A DNA stretch of 64,000 nt, taken from the NCBI GenBank assembly GCA_965242975.1, contig CBDETS010000007.1, positions 62,001 through 126,000 of the forward strand, read 5' to 3'. Within the stretch, counting starts at the first letter, position 1; the number at the start of each line of letters is the position of its first letter. Positions 22,047-30,269 of this stretch are shown piece by piece. The notes below the pieces were generated by a model, which saw only the letters and a list, made by a program, of their open reading frames with translations, searched no databases and was not told the origin of the DNA. The DNA comes from JAPPHA01 sp965242975 (GTDB lineage: Bacteria > Pseudomonadota > Alphaproteobacteria > Rhodobacterales > Rhodobacteraceae). Both the position numbers and the translations under genes were made by a program.

Positions 22047-24047
22047 CTACATGCCGTTTCTCGGGATTTCGTGGTACCACGCGACGTCGTGGAAGATCTC
22101 ATCGCGGTCCCAACAGGTGACGGTCGCTTCCAGAACGAAACTGTCGGCAGTCGCCGTCTGCTTCGAGGTCGTCTTGATCCGGACTTTCCAGTCGTCGCGT
22201 TCGAAGGTCGCTTCCTGGTCCATGGTTGCCGTGGCGCTCAGCGGGTCATCGGGATGAATGCGATAGACCCGGTCGGAAATATCGGTCATCTCGGTGCCGA
22301 TTTCGTCCAGCCGCACGCGGCCGACGGGGCCAAAAACGCCGCCATCGATGAAAAAGCGGGAAACATGCTCGCCGGTGGCGAGATCGGTCTTGATCGAACG
22401 ATCCAGCGATCCCTTGCGGAGGTTGGAGATTTTCGGCTCGGGCCCGGGGCCGGGAACCGGCAGGTCTCGGGCGGCGGCTTCGGACGTCCGACGGACCGGG
22501 AGCGAAAGGGTGGAGCGCCCGGGCGAAACATGGAGCGTGACCGCTTCGGGTGATGGCCACAGGATTGGCCAGTAAGCCGACGCAACCTGCACCATCAACC
22601 GGTGACCTGTCGCCAGCCGGTATCCGATCCCGTGCAGCGGCACACGGACGTGCGTGACGTCACCCGGAACAACCGGATCGGGCACAGTGTCCGAGTTGCG
22701 ATGCATCAGGTTGGCAAATCCGCGACTGATGAGTGTCTGCGCGCCATCCGGAGCTTCATCCACCAGGAGCACGGCGACGAACCCTTGTGGCTCGTTCGCT
22801 GCGACCGACAATGAAACCGTTGGTTGTCCGAGAATGTCGAGCGGCGTCTGCGCGGGCTCCCCGCGGAAGCAGAGGGCGCCGGCCGCGTCGATTCGACAGT
22901 CGCCAGGCATGTCGCCCGGAATGGCAAAAGAACACATGTCGCCCCCGGCCGAGCCGAACGTCTGGGGAGAGCAAATGTTCAGGTCCGGCCCATGCTCGGC
23001 GCTTTCGCCGAGAGTTCCGGAGTTCAGATGCAACAACCTCTCCGAAACATTGGGGGATGGCCAGGTCTCTTCTTCGACCCATGTACCCGGCCGCTCCGCG
23101 TGATAACCGGCAGGCGGCACGCTGTCCTGTAAATGGAACCTCAGCGGTGGTTCATCCATCAGGCCGGTGTCGATACCCTTCAGATGGTGGTCCCAGAACC
23201 GGATGACCTCGGCCACGAAATCCACCTTCGGACCCGGGACGCCGTCGTGAGGATAAAGGTGCGCCCAGGGACCCATCAGGACCTTGAGAGGGCACTTCAG
23301 ATGTTGGGCAATGCGAAACGGCGTGTCGCGAAACAGGTCCGCCCAACCGCCGAAAAAGTAGACCGGCACATCGATGTCGTCGTAGCACTCGGAAATCGAT
23401 CCGTGCCGCCACATTTCGTCGTGGGTCTGGTGCTCCAGCCACTGGGCAGGCCAGTAGGACATCGCCTCGAGCCTCGCGCGCCACATGTCCCGCCAGCGTT
23501 CGCCGACGATACGGGGATCGGGCGGAAACGAATTGTAGAGCTGCATGATCGAGCCCCACCAGAAATTGTCCCCAGCCAGCACTCCGCCGTAGAAGTGGAT
23601 GTCTTCCAGCCAGCGGTCGTCCGTGCCCATGACCGGCGCAATCGCCTTGAGAGCTGGCGGTCGCCTGGCCGCGACCTGGAACGAATTGTACGCCCCCCAT
23701 GACTTGCCGAACATGCCGACATTGCCGTCGCTCCAGGATTGTTCGGCAATCCAGGCGATCACGTCGACGCCGTCGCGGGTTTCTGTCTCGGTGTATTCGT
23801 CCAGCATCACCCCTTCGCTGTCTCCCGTGCCCCGCTGATCGACACGGATTGCGGCATAACCGGCCTCGGCGAAACGCGGGTGCATGCCTTCATCGCGCAT
23901 GCGCGTCCGGTCGCGACGGCGGTAGGGGATGTACTCGAGGATGCAGGGAACGGGTTCGTCGCGTGCTCCAGCGGGCAGCCAGAGGCGCGCGGCCAGTTTC
24001 GTGCCGTCGAGCATTGGAATCCAGACTGTCTCGATAACTTCGGTCAT
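22047..24047 (-). CDS. CocE/NonD family alpha/beta hydrolase, last gene of a peptide-importer operon
   Basis: This 666-residue protein belongs to the X-Pro dipeptidyl-peptidase/CocE family, which contains cocaine esterase and glutaryl-7-aminocephalosporanic acid acylase; members cleave esters or amides. The alpha/beta hydrolase core (about 1-300) contains RVDQRGTGDSEGVMLDEY, the nucleophile S116 in GMFGKSWGAYNSF, and probable acid and base loops with GGWADLFRDT and GPWAHLYPHD. The C-terminal jelly-roll is marked by YRLATGHRLMVQVASAYWPI. No signal peptide is seen, so it should work in the cytoplasm. Its ATG at 24047 overlaps the stop of the ATPase gene as ATGA, so it is coupled to a transporter and probably processes the imported compound. 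A paralogue lies at 30270. Confidence 0.88.
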   Translation of the reverse strand: MTEVIETVWIPMLDGTKLAARLWLPAGARDEPVPCILEYIPYRRRDRTRMRDEGMHPRFAEAGYAAIRVDQRGTGDSEGVMLDEYTETETRDGVDVIAWIAEQSWSDGNVGMFGKSWGAYNSFQVAARRPPALKAIAPVMGTDDRWLEDIHFYGGVLAGDNFWWGSIMQLYNSFPPDPRIVGERWRDMWRARLEAMSYWPAQWLEHQTHDEMWRHGSISECYDDIDVPVYFFGGWADLFRDTPFRIAQHLKCPLKVLMGPWAHLYPHDGVPGPKVDFVAEVIRFWDHHLKGIDTGLMDEPPLRFHLQDSVPPAGYHAERPGTWVEEETWPSPNVSERLLHLNSGTLGESAEHGPDLNICSPQTFGSAGGDMCSFAIPGDMPGDCRIDAAGALCFRGEPAQTPLDILGQPTVSLSVAANEPQGFVAVLLVDEAPDGAQTLISRGFANLMHRNSDTVPDPVVPGDVTHVRVPLHGIGYRLATGHRLMVQVASAYWPILWPSPEAVTLHVSPGRSTLSLPVRRTSEAAARDLPVPGPGPEPKISNLRKGSLDRSIKTDLATGEHVSRFFIDGGVFGPVGRVRLDEIGTEMTDISDRVYRIHPDDPLSATATMDQEATFERDDWKVRIKTTSKQTATADSFVLEATVTCWDRDEIFHDVAWYHEIPRNGM

Positions 24048-25015
24048 GCTGTGCCTCTTCGTGCGTCGAGCGGATAATGGCAGGAAACCCGGCGATCCTG
24101 ATGTGGTTTCAGGCTGGGCTGCAGTCGGCTGCAGTCGGCGACGGCCCAGGGACACCGGGTGTGGAATTCGCATCCCGAAGGGCGCGCCAGGAGAGACGGC
24201 ACCTCCGCAGGCAGCGCGATGCGGTCGCGGGCCTTTTCGGGGTCCGGCTCGGGGTTCGCGGACAACAGGGCTGCAGTGTAAGGATGGCCGGGCGCGGCAA
24301 ATACCTGGTCGGTCGGGCCGGTCTCCACGAAGCGGCCCAGGTACATGACCGCCATCCGGTCGGCGATGTGATGCACGACATGCAGGTTGTGGGTTATGAT
24401 CACGATGGCGAGTCCAAGCCGTTCCCGCAGGCCGTTCAGGAGGTTCAGCACCTCGCCCTGCACCGAAACATCGAGTCCTGCCGTGGGTTCGTCCGCTATG
24501 ACGAGTTTCGGGTTCAGCGCAATTGCGCGGGCCACGCCGACACGCCGTGCCTGCCCGCCCGAAAGCTGGTGCGGATAACGTTCGGCAAAATCCGCCGTCA
24601 GGCCCACGAGCGACAGGAGGCGGCGTGTCTCGTTCCCAAGGTTGCGCCCTGGCGGCCCGTGTATACGGAAGGGTTCGGTCACGATATCGCCGACTTTCAT
24701 CCGGGGCGAAAGCGAACCGACAGGATCTTGAAACATCATCGCCATTTCGCGTCTGAGGGGTTTCATCGCCTTGGGCGACAGCCTGTCCATCCGCTGACCT
24801 TCAAAGCTGACTGATCCTTTCGAGACTGCCTGGAGGCGGTTGACCGCCCGGGCCAGGGTCGTTTTTCCGGATCCGCTTTCCCCGACAATTGCGAATGTCT
24901 CGCCCGGACTGACCTCGAAACTGACACCCGCAACGGCGAGGATTTCCTGGCGCCGGAACACGGGACCGACCTTGAAGGTAACCTTGAGGTCGCGGATTTC
25001 GAGGATCGGGTTCAT
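24044..25015 (-). CDS. Oligopeptide/dipeptide ABC transporter ATP-binding protein (DppF/OppF type)
   Basis: This 323-residue ATPase is the second nucleotide-binding subunit of a peptide-type importer. It shows a Walker A (GESGSGKTTLARAV), a Q-loop (MMFQDPVGSLSPRM), the signature LSGGQARRVGVARAI, Walker B (LVIADEPTAGLDVS) and the switch histidine (ITHN). The C-terminal oligo_HPY extension is present, with HPYTAALL and the cysteine-bearing CEFHTRCPWAVADCSRLQP. The ATG at 25015 overlaps the stop of the preceding ATPase by 4 bp. It is the sixth of seven functions coded in a tightly coupled minus-strand operon ending in a CocE hydrolase. Confidence 0.93.
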   Translation of the reverse strand: MNPILEIRDLKVTFKVGPVFRRQEILAVAGVSFEVSPGETFAIVGESGSGKTTLARAVNRLQAVSKGSVSFEGQRMDRLSPKAMKPLRREMAMMFQDPVGSLSPRMKVGDIVTEPFRIHGPPGRNLGNETRRLLSLVGLTADFAERYPHQLSGGQARRVGVARAIALNPKLVIADEPTAGLDVSVQGEVLNLLNGLRERLGLAIVIITHNLHVVHHIADRMAVMYLGRFVETGPTDQVFAAPGHPYTAALLSANPEPDPEKARDRIALPAEVPSLLARPSGCEFHTRCPWAVADCSRLQPSLKPHQDRRVSCHYPLDARRGTA

Positions 25016-25974
25016 GCGGCGCCTGCCCGAACGCAGCGCACGATGTGCCCGGCACCGACGGGCTGGTCGGGAGGCGTCCGCCTGCACGCGTCGATGCGGG
25101 ATGAACACCGCGGCGCAAAGATGCAACCTTGCGGTCTCTGGCGAAGGTCCGGCAACTCGCCGGGGATTGTCGGCAGGTTCCGGGTACGTCCCGACTGCCG
25201 AGCAGGATCGCATTCAAGAAGCCTGACGGTGTAGGGATGGCCGGGTTGGTTGAAAACCTGCCGCGTGGTGCCCCGTTCGACCACCTCGCCCGCGTACATG
25301 ACCACGACGTCGTCGCAAAGCTCGGCAATGACGCCAAGGTGGTGCGAGATGAAAAGGACGGAACAGCCGACCTGTTCCTGCAGATCCTGCAGGAGTTCGA
25401 TTGTCGCGACCTCGAGCGTCGCATCGAGCGCAGTCGTTGGTTCGTCGGCGATCAGAAGCGACGGTTCCATCATCAACGCCATGGCGATGGCGATCCGCTG
25501 CTTCATGCCGCCGGAAAATTCGTGCGGGTACCGCGCGAGCGCGGCTTCAGGGTCAGGGATGCGGACGCGCCGCAGCATTTCGGCCGACCGCGCGTCTTTT
25601 TCGGCTTTCGTCCGGTCCGACCGGTACTGGATATTCCGCATCTGCCGACCAATTGACAACACGGGATTGAGGGCGCCCATGGGGTCCTGGAAGACGGTTG
25701 ATATGCGCAGGCCGCGCAGTTTCTGCATCTGGCGCGGGCCGAGTCTCGTCAAATCCTGCCCTTCAAATCCGATACTGCCGCTACTGACCCGTCCATTGTC
25801 CGCGAGGAGGCCCAGGATGGCGTTCACCAGCGTGCTTTTCCCGCAACCGGATTCTCCGACGATACCCACGATTCGTGCTTCGGGCACATCGAAACTGACA
25901 TCCCTGAGCGCGTGGAGGTTCCCGCCATCGGTCGCGAAATGCACGTTGAGATCGCTGATCGAAAGAACCGTCAT
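25012..25974 (-). CDS. Oligopeptide/dipeptide ABC transporter ATP-binding protein (DppD/OppD type)
   Basis: This 320-residue ATPase pairs with the downstream DppF-type subunit. Visible motifs are Walker A (GESGCGKSTLVNAILG), the Q-loop (FQDPMGALNP), the signature FSGGMKQRIAIAMAL, Walker B (LLIADEPTTALDAT) and the switch region (FISHHLG). The C-terminal HPYTVRLLECDP and the cysteine cluster (CIFAPRCSSRIDACRR) are typical of the peptide group, where they may bind an iron-sulphur cluster. The start ATG at 25974 overlaps the permease stop as ATGA. The two ATPases are different genes, as in Dpp and Opp systems, not copies of one. Confidence 0.93.
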   Translation of the reverse strand: MTVLSISDLNVHFATDGGNLHALRDVSFDVPEARIVGIVGESGCGKSTLVNAILGLLADNGRVSSGSIGFEGQDLTRLGPRQMQKLRGLRISTVFQDPMGALNPVLSIGRQMRNIQYRSDRTKAEKDARSAEMLRRVRIPDPEAALARYPHEFSGGMKQRIAIAMALMMEPSLLIADEPTTALDATLEVATIELLQDLQEQVGCSVLFISHHLGVIAELCDDVVVMYAGEVVERGTTRQVFNQPGHPYTVRLLECDPARQSGRTRNLPTIPGELPDLRQRPQGCIFAPRCSSRIDACRRTPPDQPVGAGHIVRCVRAGAA

Positions 25975-26864
25975 CCGCGCCTCTTGAGCCTTGGGTCAAA
26001 GACGTCGCGCATCGTTTCTCCGAGGAACGTGAAACCGAGCGTCGTCAGGATGATCGGCAAGCCTCCCGCGATGGCGATCCAGGGCGTGTCGCGGATTGCC
26101 GTGAAGCCGTCGTTCAGGATGGCGCCCCAACTGGGGGTTGGCGGCCGCACGCCGAGACCAAGAAAGCTCATGCCCGCCTCGATCGCGATCACGACCGGGA
26201 TGTCCATCGAAGCGAGGATCAGGAGGGGGCCTATGACGTTGGGCATGATGTGAACCCGCAGGACCCGTCCCGTGCCGGCCCCCATGCTTTGGGCTGCCGT
26301 AACGAACTCGGATTCCTTCAGGGACAGGGTCTGCGTTCGGATGATCCGAGCGTAGCCGGGGACGTTCACGAGCACCACGACGATCACGACTGCCGTCAGG
26401 GATGGGCCGAAGAGGGTGACCAGTGCCAGCGCCAGCATCACGGTCGGGAAGCTCTTGATCGAATCGAACAGCAGGAGCATCAGGTTGTCCAGCCAGCGCG
26501 GCCCATAGCCGGCGATCAGGCCAAGGACGATTCCGATCGCCAGGGAGGCCGCCGTTGAAAAGAGGGCCACGGAAAGAGCAATCCTCCCGCCGTGCAACAC
26601 GCGGGTGAAGAGATCGCGCCCCAACTGGTCGGTGCCCAGAAAATGCTCCCACGAGGGGCTCAGGAAGCGGTCGCGCGGTGAAATCTTGTTGGGTTCGTAG
26701 ACGCTGAGCCAGTCGGCAAACAGCGCCCCGCCGATCATCAGGACCACGAGCACGATACCGAACGCGCCCAGTGGCTCGGATGCCACCCGGCGGATCGCCC
26801 GGAAGCGCTGCCCGAAACGCGCGAACCGGGTCGGTGAGCGGGTATCAGAATCTGCTGCGGACAC
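25971..26864 (-). CDS. Peptide-type ABC transporter permease (DppC/OppC type)
   Basis: This 297-residue inner-membrane permease has the OppC N-terminal region before the first helix (LGAFGIVLVVLMIGGALFAD), the conserved HFLGTDQLGRDLFTRVLHGG, and the EAA loop around EFVTAAQSMGAGTGRVLRVH. It ends with LGFTFLGETMRDVFDPRLK, the usual C-terminus. It begins with GTG at 26864, 20 bp inside the end of the upstream permease gene, and its own stop overlaps the next ATPase start, so expression is tightly coupled. About six membrane segments can be counted. Confidence 0.92.
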   Translation of the reverse strand: MSAADSDTRSPTRFARFGQRFRAIRRVASEPLGAFGIVLVVLMIGGALFADWLSVYEPNKISPRDRFLSPSWEHFLGTDQLGRDLFTRVLHGGRIALSVALFSTAASLAIGIVLGLIAGYGPRWLDNLMLLLFDSIKSFPTVMLALALVTLFGPSLTAVVIVVVLVNVPGYARIIRTQTLSLKESEFVTAAQSMGAGTGRVLRVHIMPNVIGPLLILASMDIPVVIAIEAGMSFLGLGVRPPTPSWGAILNDGFTAIRDTPWIAIAGGLPIILTTLGFTFLGETMRDVFDPRLKRRG

Positions 26865-27789
26865 GCGGATCCAATGCTCCGATGATGAGGTCTGCGACCA
26901 GGTTGATCATGACAAAAAGGACGGTTGTGACCAGAACCGCGCCGCTCACGAGAGGATAGTTTCGCGTCAGGATGGCATCGTAGACGAGTTTGCCAACCCC
27001 GGGCCTGGCGAACACGATCTCGGCAAATACGGCTGAGGACAACATCTGGCCAATGCCGACACCGAGAAGTGTGATGGTCGGAAGGATCGCGATCGTCAAC
27101 GCGTAGCGGTAGGTGATCATCGCGTCCGGCAGGCCGAATGCGCGGGCCGCGCGAATGTGCTGCGCCTCCAGGACCTCCAGCATCGAGGCGCGAACCATGC
27201 GGGCGATATAACCGACCCACCCGAGGCCGACCGCAAGCGACGGCAAAATGAGGTGGACGATCTGATCGCCCAGGTTACCCGGCTCTCCGGCACCGATAGC
27301 GGGCAGCCATCGCAAAGTTACGGCGAAAACCAGGAGCGCATAGATCGCCACCACGAAAGACGGAACGGCGATCACTGCGACCGACAGGACACCGACGATA
27401 CGGTCTGCCCAGGACCCGCGCTTTACCGCCGCCCAACAGCCAAGCGGGATGCCCAGGGCCACCGACCACGTGATCCCGCCGGCAGTGAGTGCAAGCGTAA
27501 ATGGCAGCTGCTCCATCACGACTTGCGCCACCGGTCGGTCTGAAAGAACTTCGCGCCCGAGGTCGCCGGTCCATGCGTTGACGAAAAAGTTCCAGAACTG
27601 GATCCAGACGGGCTGGTCCAGCCCCATCTTGATCCGAAGCGCCTCGCGCATGGCCTCCGTTGCCCGCGGGCCGAGCGCCACGGCAGCCGGATCTCCCGGA
27701 ATCAGGTAGATCATCACGAACAGCAAGAGCATGGCCACCGAAACGATGACCACTGCAAGCGCGATGCGCTTGATCGTGTAACTCAGCAT
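26845..27789 (-). CDS. Peptide-type ABC transporter permease (DppB/OppB type)
   Basis: This 314-residue permease starts MLSYTIKRIALAVVIVSVAM, the typical DppB N-terminus. It continues with IPGDPAAVALGPRATEAMRE and a loop containing LGLDQPV-like MGLDQPVWIQFWNF. The EAA motif is visible in HIRAARAFGLPDAMITYRYA, and the end (LVADLIIGALDPRVR) is characteristic. It follows the binding-protein gene after a 40-nt gap occupied by a strong stem-loop. Together with the DppC-type subunit it should form the channel for the compound later handled by the CocE hydrolase. Confidence 0.92.
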   Translation of the reverse strand: MLSYTIKRIALAVVIVSVAMLLLFVMIYLIPGDPAAVALGPRATEAMREALRIKMGLDQPVWIQFWNFFVNAWTGDLGREVLSDRPVAQVVMEQLPFTLALTAGGITWSVALGIPLGCWAAVKRGSWADRIVGVLSVAVIAVPSFVVAIYALLVFAVTLRWLPAIGAGEPGNLGDQIVHLILPSLAVGLGWVGYIARMVRASMLEVLEAQHIRAARAFGLPDAMITYRYALTIAILPTITLLGVGIGQMLSSAVFAEIVFARPGVGKLVYDAILTRNYPLVSGAVLVTTVLFVMINLVADLIIGALDPRVRSRF

Positions 27790-27799
27790 GGAAAACTGC

Positions 27800-27821
27800 G
27801 GGCGGCCCCGAAGGGCCGCCC
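27800..27821 (-). terminator. UUCG-capped stem-loop between binding protein and permease genes
   Basis: GGGCGGCCC (27800-27808) and GGGCCGCCC (27813-27821) form a perfect 9-bp stem; read on the minus strand the loop is TTCG closed by C-G, one of the most stable tetraloops. It begins 8 nt after the binding-protein stop and is followed by only a short T-run (GCAGTTTTCC). It should block 3' exonucleases and raise binding-protein mRNA relative to the downstream genes. Confidence 0.7.
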
Positions 27822-27829
27822 ATTCGCCA

Positions 27830-29392
27830 TCAGGCGGGTTTGAATTCCGAGAAGAGGGATTCCCCGTTCGGTTTCAGACCCGGTTCGATTGTGTCGCGGT
27901 GAATGGCGCCCACGACCTCGTGCGTGAGGAAGACATAGCAGCCGCTTTCATCCATCAGGCCCTGCATCTTCGTGTAGATCTCGTCGCGCTTGCCGTGATC
28001 GCTTTCGACAAGGCCTTGATCGTGCAAGGCCTTGTATTCCGCGTTGTCGAAGCGTTCCCAGTTCCAGACGCCGACCTGTTCCGGCGTGAACCAGACAGTC
28101 GCCCACGATGGATCAGGCTGCATGGAATAACGGCTCAGCACCAGTTGCAGTTTCATGAAGTAGTCGCCGTCCTTGGAGCCAAGCGTCCAGAAGGTGCCGC
28201 TGTCGTTCTGCTTGATCTCGCAGTTGATGCCGACCTCGGCGAGGTTCGCCTGGATGACCTGTGCCGCGGTCAGGCGTTCCGACTGGTTCAGGATGTCCAG
28301 TGTCACCGTCAGGTTGGTCGCCCCGGCTTCAGCCAGCAGTGCGCGCGCCGCGTCCGGGTCGTAGTCGTAGGTTACGCTGTCGCGCGAACCGGGCAGGCCA
28401 GGAGCGATGATGCCGTTTCCGATGCTCGCTGCGCCGAAATAGGCAGCGTCAACGACCGTCTGACGGTCGACCGCGTGCTGCACTGCGCGGCGGATGCGGA
28501 TGTCGGTGAAGGGTTCGGCATCCTGGTTGATCCCAAGCCAGACATAGGCCAGCGAAGGTTTTTCCAGCACGACGGAACCTGCCGGCGGATTCTCCTTGAG
28601 ACGCGGAAGCGAGGAAACCGAGGTCCACGTGTAGTCCAGATCACCGGCTTCGAACCCGCGTTCGGCGGTGGCTGGGTCTTCGATCGGGATGATGTGGATT
28701 TCCTCGAAGCCACCCGGTTCATGAACCCAGTCGGGGTTGCGCTTGAGGATCGTCTTCTGCTTGGGCTGCCAGTCGGCCAAAAGGTACTGACCCGATTGTG
28801 CAACCGGTTTCGTGGTAATCTTGTCGCCCAGTTCCTCCATCGCCCGTTTTGACAGGATGCACGACGCCGGCGTCGGCAGGGTCGTGGTCCAGAGCGGCAC
28901 GAACTTGTTGGTGAGGTGAATGAGGCCCGATAGCTTGTCCTTGACCTCGATCTCTTTCAAGGCGGCCCAATCGCCCGCATAGGGGCTTTCCATCGCGGGG
29001 TCGGCAATCCGTTCGATCGAGAACTTAACGTCCTCTGCCGTCATCTGGCCGTAGCCGTCCGTAAAGCCGATATTGTCCTTCAGCGTGAAGGATACGGTCA
29101 CGTCGTCAAGCTGTTCAATGCTGGCGACGGCAATCGGTTTCCAGCCCCAGATGTCGCCCGCTTGCGGTATGACCAACGGCGCAAAGATCGATCGGATGAT
29201 GTCGTCCTCCGGAAGCGAAAGCCGGAAGGCGGGATCAAGCACCTGAAGATCCGAATAGGACCGAAGCGTCAGGACCGTGCCGTCCTGGCTGAGGGCCATG
29301 CGCGGCACCGCCATGCTGGCCGCACCAAATGCACCTGCCGTTGCAAGGAAAGAGCGGCGCGAAATGCCCGGTTTCCGTTCGTTGTGAGGCAT
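27830..29392 (-). CDS. Peptide-type ABC transporter substrate-binding protein (SBP_bac_5 family)
   Basis: The 520-residue product is a periplasmic receptor of the DppA/OppA family. It begins with a twin-arginine signal (GISRRSFLATAGAFGAAS, cleavage near MALSQ). The mature protein has family landmarks such as LDPAFRLSLPEDDIIRSIFA, VSFTLKDNIGFTDGYGQMTA (the region for gaps around DVKFSIERI), and RIRRAVQHAVDRQTVVDAAY. Length is usual. The ATG at 29392 is preceded by AGGAG. It is first in the operon with DppBCDF-type subunits and a CocE hydrolase. Such proteins bind peptides, but also glutathione, nickel complexes, opines and beta-lactam-like or ester compounds, and the coupled hydrolase favours an amide or ester ligand. 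Confidence 0.92.
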   Translation of the reverse strand: MPHNERKPGISRRSFLATAGAFGAASMAVPRMALSQDGTVLTLRSYSDLQVLDPAFRLSLPEDDIIRSIFAPLVIPQAGDIWGWKPIAVASIEQLDDVTVSFTLKDNIGFTDGYGQMTAEDVKFSIERIADPAMESPYAGDWAALKEIEVKDKLSGLIHLTNKFVPLWTTTLPTPASCILSKRAMEELGDKITTKPVAQSGQYLLADWQPKQKTILKRNPDWVHEPGGFEEIHIIPIEDPATAERGFEAGDLDYTWTSVSSLPRLKENPPAGSVVLEKPSLAYVWLGINQDAEPFTDIRIRRAVQHAVDRQTVVDAAYFGAASIGNGIIAPGLPGSRDSVTYDYDPDAARALLAEAGATNLTVTLDILNQSERLTAAQVIQANLAEVGINCEIKQNDSGTFWTLGSKDGDYFMKLQLVLSRYSMQPDPSWATVWFTPEQVGVWNWERFDNAEYKALHDQGLVESDHGKRDEIYTKMQGLMDESGCYVFLTHEVVGAIHRDTIEPGLKPNGESLFSEFKPA

Positions 29393-29462
29393 GGTTTTTC
29401 TCCTCTGAATTTGTAGGTGTTTTTGGATTGATTACTTTTTCTGGCTCTGCTCGGACATCTAT

Positions 29463-29480
29463 CTTGCCGGGCCCGGCAAG
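29463..29480. promoter_or_regulatory. Perfect 18-bp palindrome upstream of the peptide importer operon
   Basis: CTTGCCGGGCCCGGCAAG is an uninterrupted 18-bp palindrome lying 71 bp upstream of the binding-protein start. As DNA it is a good candidate for a dimeric repressor or activator site; as RNA it would form a stem with almost no loop. No regulator gene is adjacent. Confidence 0.4.
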
Positions 29481-30269
29481 GGAATTTGCCGCGTCTTCAG
29501 CTACAGACGCGTGCCGACCGCCACAGACCGGCCAGCACGGCCGATCGGTGACGTTTCGGGCGTTGTACATGATTTTGGTTGGGTAGGAACAGGTCGCTTT
29601 CGTACGGGTCGATCATCGCGTCAGAGGTCCGATACTGGAGGTCGCCATGCCGGGTGCATCCATTCCTCCCGCGTTCACTTTGATACATCGGTTGATGCGG
29701 CCGTGTTAACGCGGCTCATGAGCCGCCGGCCCCAAGGAGAAACTGGCTCCCGCAGAACCGGAAAGACACTCGTCCGACAGGCCGGGTGTGACGACTTCCT
29801 TTCCATCAGGCGCATTCAGGCTGCGCCGGTTCCGGCGGCGGGCGACGCTGTTGGCATCAACGATTCCTTCCCTGGATGACGCGCAACGAACCGGTCAGGA
29901 CACATTTCGAGCGTCGGCCGGGTGGCAGGCGATTCCAGGCGTGGGTTCGTGGTCTTGCGTTCGATGGCGCCTGTGTGGCCGGCCGAAACAACGTCGTTGC
30001 CGGACGCCTTCCCGATTTCAGGCTGCGCACCTCTCGGGCCTGCCTCACGTCCAGCCCAGGCGACAGGACTTCCGCAAGGGCCTCAACCGTTGACGGCCGT
30101 CGCACCCCGACATTCGCCACCGGTCTCCCAGCTGGTCTCAGACTGTAAGTTCCAGTCTTGAGTATTTTCACACAATACCGGCATTCCAAGAATTTTGTTG
30201 AGGAATCGAGACCCGAGGCTACAGTTGCCCGGATAGTCCCGCGATGAACCACGATGATTTGGGGCTCGA
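29481..30269. other. Divergent intergenic region between two CocE-associated units
   Basis: About 790 bp separate the peptide-importer operon from the second CocE gene. The short frames here overlap in several frames and on both strands and lack family motifs. It should contain two promoters. The part nearest the second gene is locally AT-richer, around TTGAGTATTTTCACACAATA (from about 30157), and could carry the promoter. Confidence 0.4.

Noticed and set aside
27788..28852. Plus-strand open frame of 354 codons opposite the peptide-binding protein gene
   Set aside because: Antisense shadow of a gene with signal peptide, ribosome binding site and family motifs.
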